Under the pieces are notes generated by a model that had not been told where the DNA came from, made no database searches, and saw only the letters and a program-made list of their open reading frames with translations. DNA of 40,149 bases from Sphingopyxis granuli NBRC 100800 (GTDB lineage Bacteria; Pseudomonadota; Alphaproteobacteria; Sphingomonadales; Sphingomonadaceae). This document shows positions 32,594 to 40,149 of the stretch, in pieces (positions within the stretch are counted from its first letter, which is position 1; each line of letters begins with the position of its first letter). The DNA lies in assembly GCF_001591045.1 (NCBI RefSeq), contig NZ_BCUA01000033.1, positions 1 through 40,149 on the forward strand, read 5' to 3'. The position numbers and the translations under genes are program-made.

Positions 32594-34252
32594 ATGAATA
32601 TTGGTCGGCTATTCCGGACCGTTCGTCATCTTCGAGCGACACAGGTGTGGCACCGCCTGCGCCAGCGTCTGCCGCATCCGGGCCTGCGTGCCGACAGATT
32701 GCCGTCGCTCGCTGTCTCCCCTGCAGATTTTGCCTCGCCCGCAGCGCGTCTGCCGTCGATGGTTGCGGCCGACCGCGCGAATTTCCTGAACAAGGACGGC
32801 CCGATCGGGTCCGATTGGGATCCGGCCGGTTTCAGCAAATTGTGGCGCTACAACCTCCACTATTTCGATGACCTCAATGCCGCCGGCGCCGGCGAACGGA
32901 CCGCGTGGCACCGGGCGCTCGTCGGACGCTGGCTAGCGGGCAATCCGCCGACGATGGGCACGGGGTGGGAGCCCTATCCTACCTCGCTTCGCATCGTGAA
33001 CTGGATCAAATGGCATCTGCGTGAAGCCATGCTCGACGAGGAGGCGATGGCGAGCCTCGCGCTGCAAACGCGCTGGCTGGCGGGCCGGATCGAATGGCAT
33101 ATTCTGGGCAATCACCTGTTCGCTAATGCCAAGGCGCTGCTGTTCGCGGGACTCATGTTCGAAGGTGACGAGGCGGCAACGTGGCGGCGGACGGCAAGTG
33201 CGATTCTCCGGCGCGAGCTGCCAGAACAATGTCTGCCCGACGGCGGTCATTTCGAGCTTAGCCCTATGTACCACCTCCTGTTTCTCGAGGATGCGCTCGA
33301 TATCGTGAACATCGTCGAGAGCGCGAAACGGGCCGGACGCGCGGACGACGTCGCGGATATCGCCGGGGAGATCGACGCGAGACTTCCGGCCATGTTCGAA
33401 TGGGCGCGCACGATGAGCCATCCCGACGGAGAAATCGCCTTTTTCAACGACGCCGCTTTCGACATTGCGCCCACCCTTGGCGAACTTACGGCCTATGCCG
33501 GGCGGCTCGGGCGCCATGTCGGCGGCGGTCAGACCGGGTCGCGGCTATTGGCATCGTCGGGCTATGCGCGGCTGGAGCGCGGCGGCGCGACGGTCATTGC
33601 CGATGTCGCGCGTGCCGGACCCGATTATCTGCCCGGCCATGCCCATGCCGACACCCTCGGTTTCGAACTGTCGCGCGCCGGGCGCCGGATCATCGTCAAT
33701 GGCGGAACATCGTTGTACGAGCCGGGCGCGGAGCGGCTGCGACAGCGCGGCACGGCCGCGCACTCGACGCTGGTTCTCGACGATGAAAACTCGTCCGAAA
33801 TCTGGTCGAGCTTTCGTGTCGGCCGCCGCGCCTATCCGCGCGATGTCACGCTGGATGTCGGCGAAATCGTGCGCCTCGCGGGGGAGCATGACGGCTATCG
33901 CCATCTCGCGGGCCGGCCGGTCCACAAACGCATCTGGTCGCTTGCCGAGGATCATCTGGAAATTGCCGATCGCATTTCGAGCGCACGGTCGCATCGCGCC
34001 GATATCCGTTTCCATCTCGGTAGCGGTTTGACCGCTCACGCACAGGAGGCGTCGCTCGTTGAAATTCGTTGTGGCGCTAGCGGCCGCACGCTCGCTGAGC
34101 TGTCCAGCCTTTCGGAGGGAGCGGTCCGGATCGAGGCCGATACGCATCATCCCCGTTTCGGTATCATCGAGCCGACCGAGATGATCGTCATCAGCTATGA
34201 CAGCGCCAGCATTCCCGACCATCGCACTCGCATAGGCTGGCCCGCTGCATGA
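32594..34252 (+). CDS. Heparinase II/III-family protein
   Basis: About 552 aa from ATG 32594, with GGGGAG 8 bases upstream; an in-frame extension to 32552 is possible but unsupported. An N-terminal alpha/alpha-toroid (KLWRYNLHYFDDLN; GWEPYPTSLRIVNWIKW; GNHLFANAKALLFAGL; PDGGHFELSPMYH) is followed by a beta-sandwich domain (GYARLERGGATVIADVA; GHAHADTLGFELSRAG; IVNGGTSLYEPG). The motifs with Asn/His and Tyr match polysaccharide lyases of the heparinase II/III fold. No signal peptide is evident: the N-terminus MNIGRLFRTVRHLRATQVWH is basic, so the protein looks cytoplasmic, odd for a lyase. It pairs with the upstream oxidoreductase. It could modify uronic acid-containing glycans. Confidence 0.88.
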   Translation: MNIGRLFRTVRHLRATQVWHRLRQRLPHPGLRADRLPSLAVSPADFASPAARLPSMVAADRANFLNKDGPIGSDWDPAGFSKLWRYNLHYFDDLNAAGAGERTAWHRALVGRWLAGNPPTMGTGWEPYPTSLRIVNWIKWHLREAMLDEEAMASLALQTRWLAGRIEWHILGNHLFANAKALLFAGLMFEGDEAATWRRTASAILRRELPEQCLPDGGHFELSPMYHLLFLEDALDIVNIVESAKRAGRADDVADIAGEIDARLPAMFEWARTMSHPDGEIAFFNDAAFDIAPTLGELTAYAGRLGRHVGGGQTGSRLLASSGYARLERGGATVIADVARAGPDYLPGHAHADTLGFELSRAGRRIIVNGGTSLYEPGAERLRQRGTAAHSTLVLDDENSSEIWSSFRVGRRAYPRDVTLDVGEIVRLAGEHDGYRHLAGRPVHKRIWSLAEDHLEIADRISSARSHRADIRFHLGSGLTAHAQEASLVEIRCGASGRTLAELSSLSEGAVRIEADTHHPRFGIIEPTEMIVISYDSASIPDHRTRIGWPAA

Positions 34253-35424
34253 ACATCACCTTCCTGACTTTCTATTACCCGCCCGACCTCAGCGCCGGAT
34301 CCTTCCGTGCTGCGGCACTGGTCGATGCCTTGAAGGCGCAGATAAAGCCGGCAGACCGGATCACCGTCATCACGACGAGCCCCAATCGATACAAGCAGGC
34401 ATCGGTCGAGGCGCCCGACAGTGAAACGCACGGGCCGGTGACGATCAAACGCGTCCGGCTTCCCGCGCACGAGAGCGGAATGGTCGATCAGGCCAAGGCG
34501 TTCGCGCATTTTTCGTGGCGCGCTTTGAAGCTGGCACGGGAGAGCCGGCCCGACTTGGTCATCGGCACGTCGTCGCGGCTGTTCACCGCCTCGCTCGCCG
34601 GGTTGGTGGCGACACGGTATCGGGCCAAGCTGTATCTCGATATCCGGGATATATTCTCCGATACCATCGGCGACATATTCGGGAACGGCGCGGGCCGGTT
34701 TGCCTTGCCGTTGATCTCCGCGATGGAACGGACGACGATACGCCGCGCCGACGCGGTAAATCTGGTTTCACCAGGCTTTCTGGATCTGTTCAGGGCGATG
34801 GCACCCGACCAGCAATTCCGGACCTTTACCAACGGTATCGACCCGGAATGGATGCTGCCTCTGGCGCCGGTCGAAAGACAAGCCGGGCGGATAGCGAATA
34901 TCGTCTTCGCGGGTAATATCGGCGAAGGGCAGGGGCTCCATAAAATCCTTCCCGCCGCCGCCAGGGAGCTGAAAGGAGAAGCGAGCTTCACCATCGTCGG
35001 TGCAGGCGGGCGGCGACGGGAGCTCGAAGCGGCCTTGCGCGAGGCGGCGGTTTCCAACGTCCAACTCGTGGATCCGGTGCCGCGATCGCAGTTGGCGGAA
35101 TATTATGAGGCGGCCGATATTCTGTTCCTTCACCTCAATGATTACCCGGCTTTTGAAAAGGTCATCCCGTCGAAGGTTTTCGAATACGCCGCGACCGGAA
35201 AGCCGGTTCTTGCGGGAATCTCCGGCTATGGTGCGCGGTTCATTGCCGACAATATCGCCGGGGCGTCGGTTTTCCCGCCGTGCGACGCCGATGCGATGGC
35301 CGACGCAGTCCGCCGCTGCCTTGCCGGTCCGGCCGTTTATGATCGCGCGAGTTTCGTCGAACGCTTCGGACGCAGTGCTATCATGAGGCGGATGGCGACT
35401 GATATATTGTCGTTCGGGACCTGA
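34249..35424 (+). CDS. GT4-family glycosyltransferase (WbuB-like)
   Basis: 391 aa, overlapping the previous stop by 4 bases (ATGA). The N-terminal domain starts MNITFLTFYYPPDLSAGSFR, the classic WbuB/WcaI-type opening. Then RPDLVIGTSSRLFTASLAGL, a region YLDIRDIFSDTIGDIFGNGA and, in the donor domain, IVFAGNIGEGQGLHKILPAA, SFTIVGAGGRRRELE, VPRSQLAEYYEAADILFLHL and IPSKVFEYAATGKPVLAG (Glu of the EX7E motif). In many clusters this enzyme follows the bi-domain oxidoreductase and heparinase-like genes and adds FucNAc-type or similar amino sugars. It ends the plus-strand run and faces the phosphoglycosyltransferase gene, with 18 bases between. Confidence 0.9.
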   Translation: MNITFLTFYYPPDLSAGSFRAAALVDALKAQIKPADRITVITTSPNRYKQASVEAPDSETHGPVTIKRVRLPAHESGMVDQAKAFAHFSWRALKLARESRPDLVIGTSSRLFTASLAGLVATRYRAKLYLDIRDIFSDTIGDIFGNGAGRFALPLISAMERTTIRRADAVNLVSPGFLDLFRAMAPDQQFRTFTNGIDPEWMLPLAPVERQAGRIANIVFAGNIGEGQGLHKILPAAARELKGEASFTIVGAGGRRRELEAALREAAVSNVQLVDPVPRSQLAEYYEAADILFLHLNDYPAFEKVIPSKVFEYAATGKPVLAGISGYGARFIADNIAGASVFPPCDADAMADAVRRCLAGPAVYDRASFVERFGRSAIMRRMATDILSFGT

Positions 35425-35442
35425 GCCGTTCAAAGCTCGCGG

Positions 35443-36621
35443 TCAGGCACGTACCTTGTCGCCGCTGCCGCCGCCGGTCAGGGTGCGGAGCAACAGCTTT
35501 ATGTCGCCGATCAGCGACTGGGTCTCCAGATAGATGGCATCCTGCTGTGCCAGTCGCACCGGATGCGACATGTCGATCCCGTTCACCTGCGCCAATCCGC
35601 TGATCCCCGGCGCGATGGCATAGACGCTGCGGTTCGACCGCTCGCGGATCAGTTCTTCCTGTTGCGGCAAGCAGGGACGGGGACCGATCAGGGTCATTTC
35701 GCCGGTCAGAAGATTGACCACCTGCGGCAGTTCGTCGAGTTTGGAGGCCCGGAGGAATTTGCCGAGGGGGGTTACGCTCGCGGCGGCGACCTCGTGCGTT
35801 GCGACCGATTTGGTGCCGGCCGCCATTGTCCGGAACTTGTAGCAAGTGAAGGGAATGGCATCCCGGCCGACGCGGGTTTGGGCAAAGATTCCGGGACCGG
35901 GCGAGGAGAGCTTGATCGCAAGCCAGATCAAACCCAGCAGCCACCAAAAGAACAGCAGTACGACAAGCGCAAAGCCGATGTCGATAGCGCGCTTCGCCCA
36001 GCGATAGAGCAGTTTGTCACGAGCGGGTTCGGACAATATCTGATCCGACACGCCGTCTGCTTCGATTTCGAACTCCACAGCCTCCACCAGCCGGTCGAAG
36101 GCGGAACAGGGTTGCAATGCCGGCGCCATTTGCCAGAAAAGACTGGCCAGGCCCGATGGTCGCCCATCCAGTCCATAAATCCGGGCGGCATAGATGTTGG
36201 AAAGGGGAAGGCCTTCGATAGTGTTAAGCGCCGCGACGGCCTCGCGCTTGCTCACGCTATAGGGGTCGGTGCGCGCCGTATCGAGAGCGTGGACCGTCGA
36301 GAGATTGACAAATTTCTTTACCCTGCATCGCAAGGCGGTGGAGGCGAGGTGAACAGCGAAATAGACGTTAGCCTTTCTGAACGCCTCGATATCCTTGGTT
36401 TCCGCGTCATTGTTGAGCGCAGCCAAGTGAAGGACGACATCGCATCGCGAAAATTTCGCCTCAAGGTCGCTATAGTCCAACCTGTCCGGACCGCCTTCGT
36501 TCGGCGCGACGCTTCGTGAGAAGGCAATCGTCCGGTAACCCGACTGACGTAGCCGGGGTATCAGCGCCCTGCCGATTTTTCCTGACGCGCCAGTAACGCC
36601 CACCACAAACTGCTTGGTCAT
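35443..36621 (-). CDS. SDR-phosphoglycosyltransferase fusion
   Basis: A 392-aa fusion. Residues 1 to about 175 are a short SDR/epimerase domain: VTGASGKIGRALIPRL (Rossmann), VVLHLAALNN, VNLSTVHALD, then Tyr121-x-x-x-Lys125 (DPYSVSKREAV). Residues about 205-392 are a monotopic phosphoglycosyl transferase (bacterial sugar transferase): RAIDIGFALV then a re-entrant hydrophobic helix, SSPGPGIFAQTRVGRD, CYKFRTM, the catalytic Asp296-Glu297 (KLDELPQVVNLL), GPRPCLP and PGISGLAQVNG. It should transfer a sugar-1-phosphate to undecaprenyl phosphate, the first step of repeat-unit assembly. The attached SDR may act on the same UDP sugar. It is convergent with the preceding gene. Fusion is continuous, without a frameshift. 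Confidence 0.93.
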   Translation of the reverse strand: MTKQFVVGVTGASGKIGRALIPRLRQSGYRTIAFSRSVAPNEGGPDRLDYSDLEAKFSRCDVVLHLAALNNDAETKDIEAFRKANVYFAVHLASTALRCRVKKFVNLSTVHALDTARTDPYSVSKREAVAALNTIEGLPLSNIYAARIYGLDGRPSGLASLFWQMAPALQPCSAFDRLVEAVEFEIEADGVSDQILSEPARDKLLYRWAKRAIDIGFALVVLLFFWWLLGLIWLAIKLSSPGPGIFAQTRVGRDAIPFTCYKFRTMAAGTKSVATHEVAAASVTPLGKFLRASKLDELPQVVNLLTGEMTLIGPRPCLPQQEELIRERSNRSVYAIAPGISGLAQVNGIDMSHPVRLAQQDAIYLETQSLIGDIKLLLRTLTGGGSGDKVRA

Positions 36622-36697
36622 TGCGCGCCTATATCTTTCGGCTCGAACGGGTCAATGCTTGCGAATGCAGAATGAAGTTCGCGCGGAGATGCCGGTG

Positions 36698-36889
36698 TCA
36701 CGCAACCGGCCGATTTTCGGCGGCGATGGTGCCCAGCCGAAGAGAATAGGCAATCCAGACTGCGATGATGCACAACAAGCCTTCCATCGCGGTGGCGATC
36801 AGACGGCGCTGGTCACGTGTGCGATTTACTAGAAGCCGCAAAAGGCTGGTAGGCACGCCCCGCCAGTCGCCATATTCCTTGATCGCCAT
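36698..36889 (-). pseudogene. Truncated FlaA1/CapD-type N-terminus
   Basis: A minus-strand ORF of about 63 codons from ATG 36889, immediately upstream of the SDR-transferase gene. It reads like the N-terminal cytosolic lead and first membrane segment of a FlaA1/CapD nucleotide-sugar epimerase: SLLRLLVNRTRDQRRLIATA, then a membrane segment ending IAYSLRLG. It stops at TGA soon after (about residue 63), and the DNA downstream has no continuation. The full proteins have about 600 aa, so this is probably a remnant left after deletion. Similarity is from memory of the family; it could be a short unrelated membrane peptide. Confidence 0.5.
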
Positions 36890-37140
36890 CAATTATCCGT
36901 TGTTTCGCGGCTTCGTCACCTTTCACAAGGGTACTGACGAGACGCGCCAGTGACATTTCGCTTTCGTCAAAGCGTTGTTTTGACGAACCCGTTTCTAAAT
37001 CTGCGACGGCTCTTGGCAGAATATGATGGAAAACTTAATCCATGCCGATCGTTCTGTCGCTGCATGAATGGATGTGAGCTTAATCGATTATGGGACTATT
37101 GTTCATCATGGGTTAGGATTCGGCTGCCTATCGGCATCGC
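36890..37140. other. Spacer between divergent genes with a strong inverted repeat
   Basis: No gene. The DNA is AT-richer here. It holds the dyad at 36963-36987 (reported separately) and, by position, the promoters of the minus-strand transferase unit and the plus-strand beta-helix gene. Confidence 0.45.
36963..36987. promoter_or_regulatory. Inverted repeat, 9-bp arms (TTCGTCAAA / TTTGACGAA)
   Basis: Perfect arms at 36963-36971 and 36979-36987 separated by 7 bases. An extra half-site TTCGTCA is at 36912-36918. No T-run follows either arm, so it is not a standard terminator. It sits in the divergent spacer about 155 bases before the ATG at 37141, and may be a regulator-binding site. Seen directly; the role is inference. 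Confidence 0.6.
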
Positions 37141-38637
37141 ATGACGTCCAAACCTCACAGGGAGACGTGTTTGACTTGGAACCGGCGTTCAGTCATTGTC
37201 GGTATGGGCGCTGCGGCCCTTCCGGTCGGTGCTTGCGGCCAAGTAGCAGTTAATGGAAGAGCATTGCTGACGGCATCCGAATTTCCGGATTTGTCCACAG
37301 CGGTGGAGCGCTGGCAGGGCGTCGGCGGCACGTTGGTCATCGACCGGGATTTTATTATCGCCGCGCCGATTATGATGATTTGCCTGCCGGGGCTGTCCTA
37401 TCATCTAACGACTGACCGGTCGCGCCTGATCCGATATGGCGGCGAACAGGCGCATTGGGCCCTGTGCATCTATTCAGAGGGCGATACACCGTTTCGTATC
37501 GATGGTGGCCTGACGATCGATGGGGCGAACCGGGTAGCAATGCCGCTTTTTGTCAGGTTTGAGCCTGTTTCGGGGGATCGGCGCCGCGATTTTCTGGTCA
37601 GCGGACTGGCGTGCAAAAACGCTCGTATAGTCCTTGGCAACAGCCCGGTCGATGGAAGGCCTGCGAATTCCTATGGTGCATCAGGAATGCTCTTCATGGG
37701 CGGCTTCGACCGTTTGTGCCTTAGCGGTGTGTCGGTCAGCGATGTGTCGCGGGCGGCGCGTTCGGGGGTCGTGGGGTCGAAAGGATCGCTGGGCATCGGC
37801 GTGATCGGCGATCTGCACTCGACGAGCAGTGCGCGCCATGTCCTCATCGAGGACTTTGCGGTTTCAAGGGTCGACAGCGATGATCCGCCATTCTCGGTCG
37901 AGCGCTTCGATATGGACGGTGTTCTGGTATTCCAGGCGGCAGAGGCCGATGGAACGCGGCCAATCATCCGCCGCGGAACCATCCGAGAAGCGGCCGGGCG
38001 TGCGGTGAAGATTTTCGCTCCGGGCGGGGGTGGCGTGACGCGCGATCTGAAGATATTCCGATCAGTTTCGTCGCGCTTTAGCGGTTCGGTCGATGTCAAC
38101 CACCAGCACGGTGATGGCCTGATCGCCAATATTGACATCACCTATTCGGGGCGCGCGCACGACCTGCCTTCCACCCCTATTTCGATGAGCAGCGGTACGC
38201 CACGGCCGATCGCTTTCCCTTTTTCTGTTGGTGAAGTACGCAACGTCCGCATACATGACGCGACCGGCAAGCCGAAAGCGACGCTGATTGGACTACAGTA
38301 TAATGTGGTTGACGACCAAGGGACGAGGCGATACCGAATTTCACATGTAATCGATGATGGCTTTTCTCTCTGTTTACTCCTTCCAGGAGCGCTAGGGACG
38401 TATGGGATTGCTTCAATTGAAATTGAAGATGTCAATGTTAATCTAACTATGTCGCTTTTTGCCTCGGAGGATCCCACAAAGCTTCTTTACATTAGGGCGC
38501 GCCGTGCTAATTTTAATGCAGAACAAAGGCTCCTTCCAATCAAGGTAAGCTATGATGGCCGCCCTGTTGAGAAAAAACTGGAGGTTCTAGTAGATATAGA
38601 TGATAGCGTTTCAGGTCTAACTCATGATTTTCCTTAG
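37141..38637 (+). CDS. Exported beta-helix-like protein, Tat/lipoprotein signal, 498 aa
   Basis: The N-terminus carries a twin-arginine (TWNRRSVIVGMG) and a hydrophobic stretch ending LPVGAC at about residue 33, a lipobox-like site. It may therefore be a Tat-exported lipoprotein. The rest is beta-strand-rich with recurrent short coils (VRFEPVSGDRRRDFLVSGL, FRIDGGLTIDGANRV, VLIEDFAVSRVD, RPIIRRGTIREAAGRAVKI, RDLKIFRSVSSRFSGS, GLIANIDITYSG), typical of a right-handed beta-helix as in pectate-lyase-like, EPS-processing or phage tailspike enzymes. No catalytic set identified. Codon use changes after about 38280: the last 350 bases are distinctly AT-richer. The protein might trim, modify or bind the polysaccharide. 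Confidence 0.72.
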   Translation: MTSKPHRETCLTWNRRSVIVGMGAAALPVGACGQVAVNGRALLTASEFPDLSTAVERWQGVGGTLVIDRDFIIAAPIMMICLPGLSYHLTTDRSRLIRYGGEQAHWALCIYSEGDTPFRIDGGLTIDGANRVAMPLFVRFEPVSGDRRRDFLVSGLACKNARIVLGNSPVDGRPANSYGASGMLFMGGFDRLCLSGVSVSDVSRAARSGVVGSKGSLGIGVIGDLHSTSSARHVLIEDFAVSRVDSDDPPFSVERFDMDGVLVFQAAEADGTRPIIRRGTIREAAGRAVKIFAPGGGGVTRDLKIFRSVSSRFSGSVDVNHQHGDGLIANIDITYSGRAHDLPSTPISMSSGTPRPIAFPFSVGEVRNVRIHDATGKPKATLIGLQYNVVDDQGTRRYRISHVIDDGFSLCLLLPGALGTYGIASIEIEDVNVNLTMSLFASEDPTKLLYIRARRANFNAEQRLLPIKVSYDGRPVEKKLEVLVDIDDSVSGLTHDFP

Positions 38638-38646
38638 AGCTACTTT

Positions 38647-38678
38647 AGCAGATTTGTAATTTTAGGGATTTGCTTTTT
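38647..38678 (+). terminator. Possible rho-independent terminator
   Basis: AGCAGAT (38647-38653) pairs with ATTTGCT (38668-38674), seven pairs with one G-T, around a 14-base loop, and is followed by T bases to 38678. It begins 10 bases after the stop of the beta-helix gene. The stem is weak, so this is a tentative call. Confidence 0.35.
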
Positions 38679-38722
38679 GTGGATAGATAATTTTTGAGGA
38701 GTCAGCTTTACGGGGGCTGGCG

Positions 38723-38938
38723 ATGGGCGGTGATTGGCGGTTTGACCAGATGCCTAGCAAGGCGAACATTGAGAATCTGGGCATGCGCATCAGCGCGATC
38801 GAAGTCGCCGTGGCGCGGATCGAGACGCGACTCGCGGCCGAAGGCAGGCCCGCCGCCGCGCCGGGCCCCGCGCGGACGCGCAAGCCGCCCGCGAAAGGCG
38901 CGGTAAAGGCAGGAGCCAAGCCGGGCAGGGCGAAGTGA
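38723..38938 (+). pseudogene. Remnant resembling the C-terminus of PHA synthase subunit PhaE
   Basis: A 71-aa ORF: MPSKANIENLGMRISAIEVA then VARIETRLAAEGRPAAAP and a Lys/Ala/Pro-rich end. PhaE proteins end with 'P(T/S)rseve-lg-rl--lE--v--Le--l' and such a basic tail. Only this tail is present, truncated by the junction with the AT-rich end of the preceding gene, so the gene is broken at its 5' side. Its stop overlaps the next GTG (GTGA, 38935-38938), as expected for phaE-phaC. It could instead be a small phasin-like or poly-granule-associated protein. Confidence 0.5.
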
Positions 38939-39836
38939 CGGCCGCCGCGGCGGAGCAGGGAACAGGCGACGACGGACAATATGCGCGCATGCGTCGCGAG
39001 TTCGAGCGCCTGATGCTGCGGAAAATCAAGGGCGCCGAATATCTGCTTAAGGCCGGGTATGACGTATTCATGGTCGACTGAGATGAACCTCGGCCGGAAG
39101 AGAAGTCGACGGGCCTGGCAACTATTTGCTCGACCTCCTGCCCAGCGCGGCGGCGCGCGTGCGTGCCGTGACGGGCGAGAACGACCTCAGCGTCATCGGT
39201 TATTGCGCAGGCGGGCTGTTGTCGCTGATGTGGACGGCGACGGCGGGCGACGCTGGCCCCGCCCATCTGATCGCCTTCACCACGCCGGTCGATTTCCACC
39301 AGATGACGCATTTCCAAGCCATGTCCGACCGCCGCGTCTTCGACGTCGACCAGCTGGTCGACGCGGTCGGCAATGTGCCGAGCGATTTCGTGATGGCGAG
39401 TTTCGAGATGCTGCGTCCGGCGCAGCGCATCGCCGGCATCATTCTCCTCTATGACGATCTGTGGGACGACGAATTCGTCAAGGCGCACTGGATGTTCGAA
39501 CGCTGGGGCGCGGACGCGCTGCCGCTGCCCGGCGAATATTGCCGCGAGATGACCAAGATGCTGTTGTGGGACAATGCGCTGATGGCCGGCGCGATGACGC
39601 TCGCGGGACGGTCCGTCGATTTCGGTGCGTTCCGCATACCCTATCTGCACATCATGGCGTAGCACGATCATATCGTCCCCTCGGCGGCGGCGGCGCCGTT
39701 GATCGGAACGTTGGGTTCGAAGGAGAAGCATCGAGTGGAATTGAAAGGCGAGCATGTCAGCCTGATCGCCGGCGCCAACGCCGTGCGGCGCATATGGCCG
39801 ATGGCCGACGAATGGCTGGGCGAGAAAAGTGTATGA
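38935..39836 (+). pseudogene. phaC: PHA synthase phaC, decayed
   Basis: Fragments in order: TAAAAEQGTGDDGQYARMRR to GAEYLLKAGYDVFMVD; an in-frame TGA at 39079-39081 where PhaC usually has Trp (VDW); a frameshift between about 39082 and 39117; then YLLDLLPSAAARVRAV, the lipase-like box IGYCAGGLLSLMW (catalytic Cys), FTTPVDFHQM, and a TAG at 39660-39662 before HDHIVPSAA (catalytic Asp) and GEHVSLIAGAN (catalytic His). The usual ~90-residue segment between the first fragment and the KAGYDV part also appears to be missing. So there are two stops, a frameshift and a deletion. Either a true pseudogene or poor consensus at the sequence end. Confidence 0.85.
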
Positions 39837-40149
39837 GCGGCGTCGCCTATGACCCACTCCGGCGTGACGGCGCGCGCAATCGAAGCGGGGGGATGGACAG
39901 ACGATCCTGTCCTTCGCCAATGGCCTGCCGGCGCACGACCTGTTGTTTCTTGCGCGCGACATTCGCAACGACTGCGTCGTTCGGCGTGGCTGCGCGCCGC
40001 CGCCGACGGCGCGGTGCAGAGCCTCGTCGCGCTAGCCGACAACGCGATCGTCGCGGCGACTGCGTTGATGCGCGATTCGCTGGGCTGGTCGCGGCGATGC
40101 CGCCGACCGCGCCGCGGCGCGCGCCGCGATGCAAGCGAAGATGTTCGAG
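39833..40149 (+). pseudogene. GNAT-type acetyltransferase, frameshifted and incomplete
   Basis: Pieces in three frames read as one protein: MTHSGVTARAIEA from ATG 39849, then TILSFANGLPAHDLLFLARD from about 39901, then AWLRAAADGAVQSLVAL and IVAATALMRDSLGWS from about 39984. These are the motifs of GNAT-family N-acetyltransferases found beside phaC in some proteobacteria. A shift lies at the G-run (about 39886-39892) and another around 39975-39984. The gene runs off the window. Frames were joined by eye, so boundaries are approximate. Confidence 0.6.

Overview
The window is high-GC bacterial DNA (AT-rich only in a few short stretches) that reads as a Sphingomonadales-type alphaproteobacterium. 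This is inferred from codon style, the frequent GTG starts, and an extracellular polysaccharide (EPS) cluster with an 'EPS-associated' MarR-type regulator, an OPX export lipoprotein and a Wzc-like tyrosine kinase. No rRNA, tRNA or CRISPR array was seen. The genus cannot be fixed from the sequence alone; Sphingopyxis/Sphingomonas is a guess.

Layout. 1-2784 is accessory flank: a decayed IS3-type transposase remnant, an AT-rich stretch with a lone hypothetical gene, a small XRE regulator with palindromes upstream, and a secreted beta-rich protein. 2785-4956 holds wecB (minus) and a calcineurin-like phosphatase (plus), separated by a perfect 27-bp tandem repeat. 5103-10882 is the assembly/export block: O-antigen ligase/polymerase-like protein, OPX lipoprotein, Wzc-like kinase with a (Tyr-Gly)7 tail, and an unknown exported protein. 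10894-18388 makes uronic-type sugar nucleotides (epimerase, two UDP-sugar 6-dehydrogenases), amidates them (AsnB type), and carries an acyltransferase and a GT4 glycosyltransferase. 18512-24903 holds the EPS regulator, a hexapeptide acyltransferase, two DegT aminotransferase paralogues (the second lacks the PLP lysine), a CapE/PseB-like dehydratase, a GT2 and another acyltransferase. 24896-27834 is the Wzx flippase and a second Wzy-like protein. 27865-30371 is a WbpG-HisH-HisF amidotransferase trio. 30416-35424 is a two-domain oxidoreductase, a heparinase II/III-like protein and a GT4. 35443-36889 (minus) is an SDR-phosphoglycosyltransferase fusion preceded by a truncated FlaA1/CapD N-terminus. 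37141-38637 is an exported beta-helix-like protein. From 38723 to the end lie decayed phaE, phaC and a GNAT gene.

Together the genes suggest a Wzx/Wzy-dependent polysaccharide. The phosphoglycosyltransferase would load the first sugar phosphate on undecaprenyl phosphate, three glycosyltransferases would extend it, Wzx would flip it, a Wzy would polymerise it, and the OPX/Wzc pair would export it. The sugar genes predict ManNAcA or GlcNAcA-type acids, 4-amino-4,6-dideoxy (or 3-amino) sugars, uronamides and possibly acetamidino groups. The most unusual points are the aminotransferase pair with a Lys-to-Arg change, the co-occurrence of two amidation systems, the SDR-phosphoglycosyltransferase fusion, and the repeat-encoded tyrosine tail.
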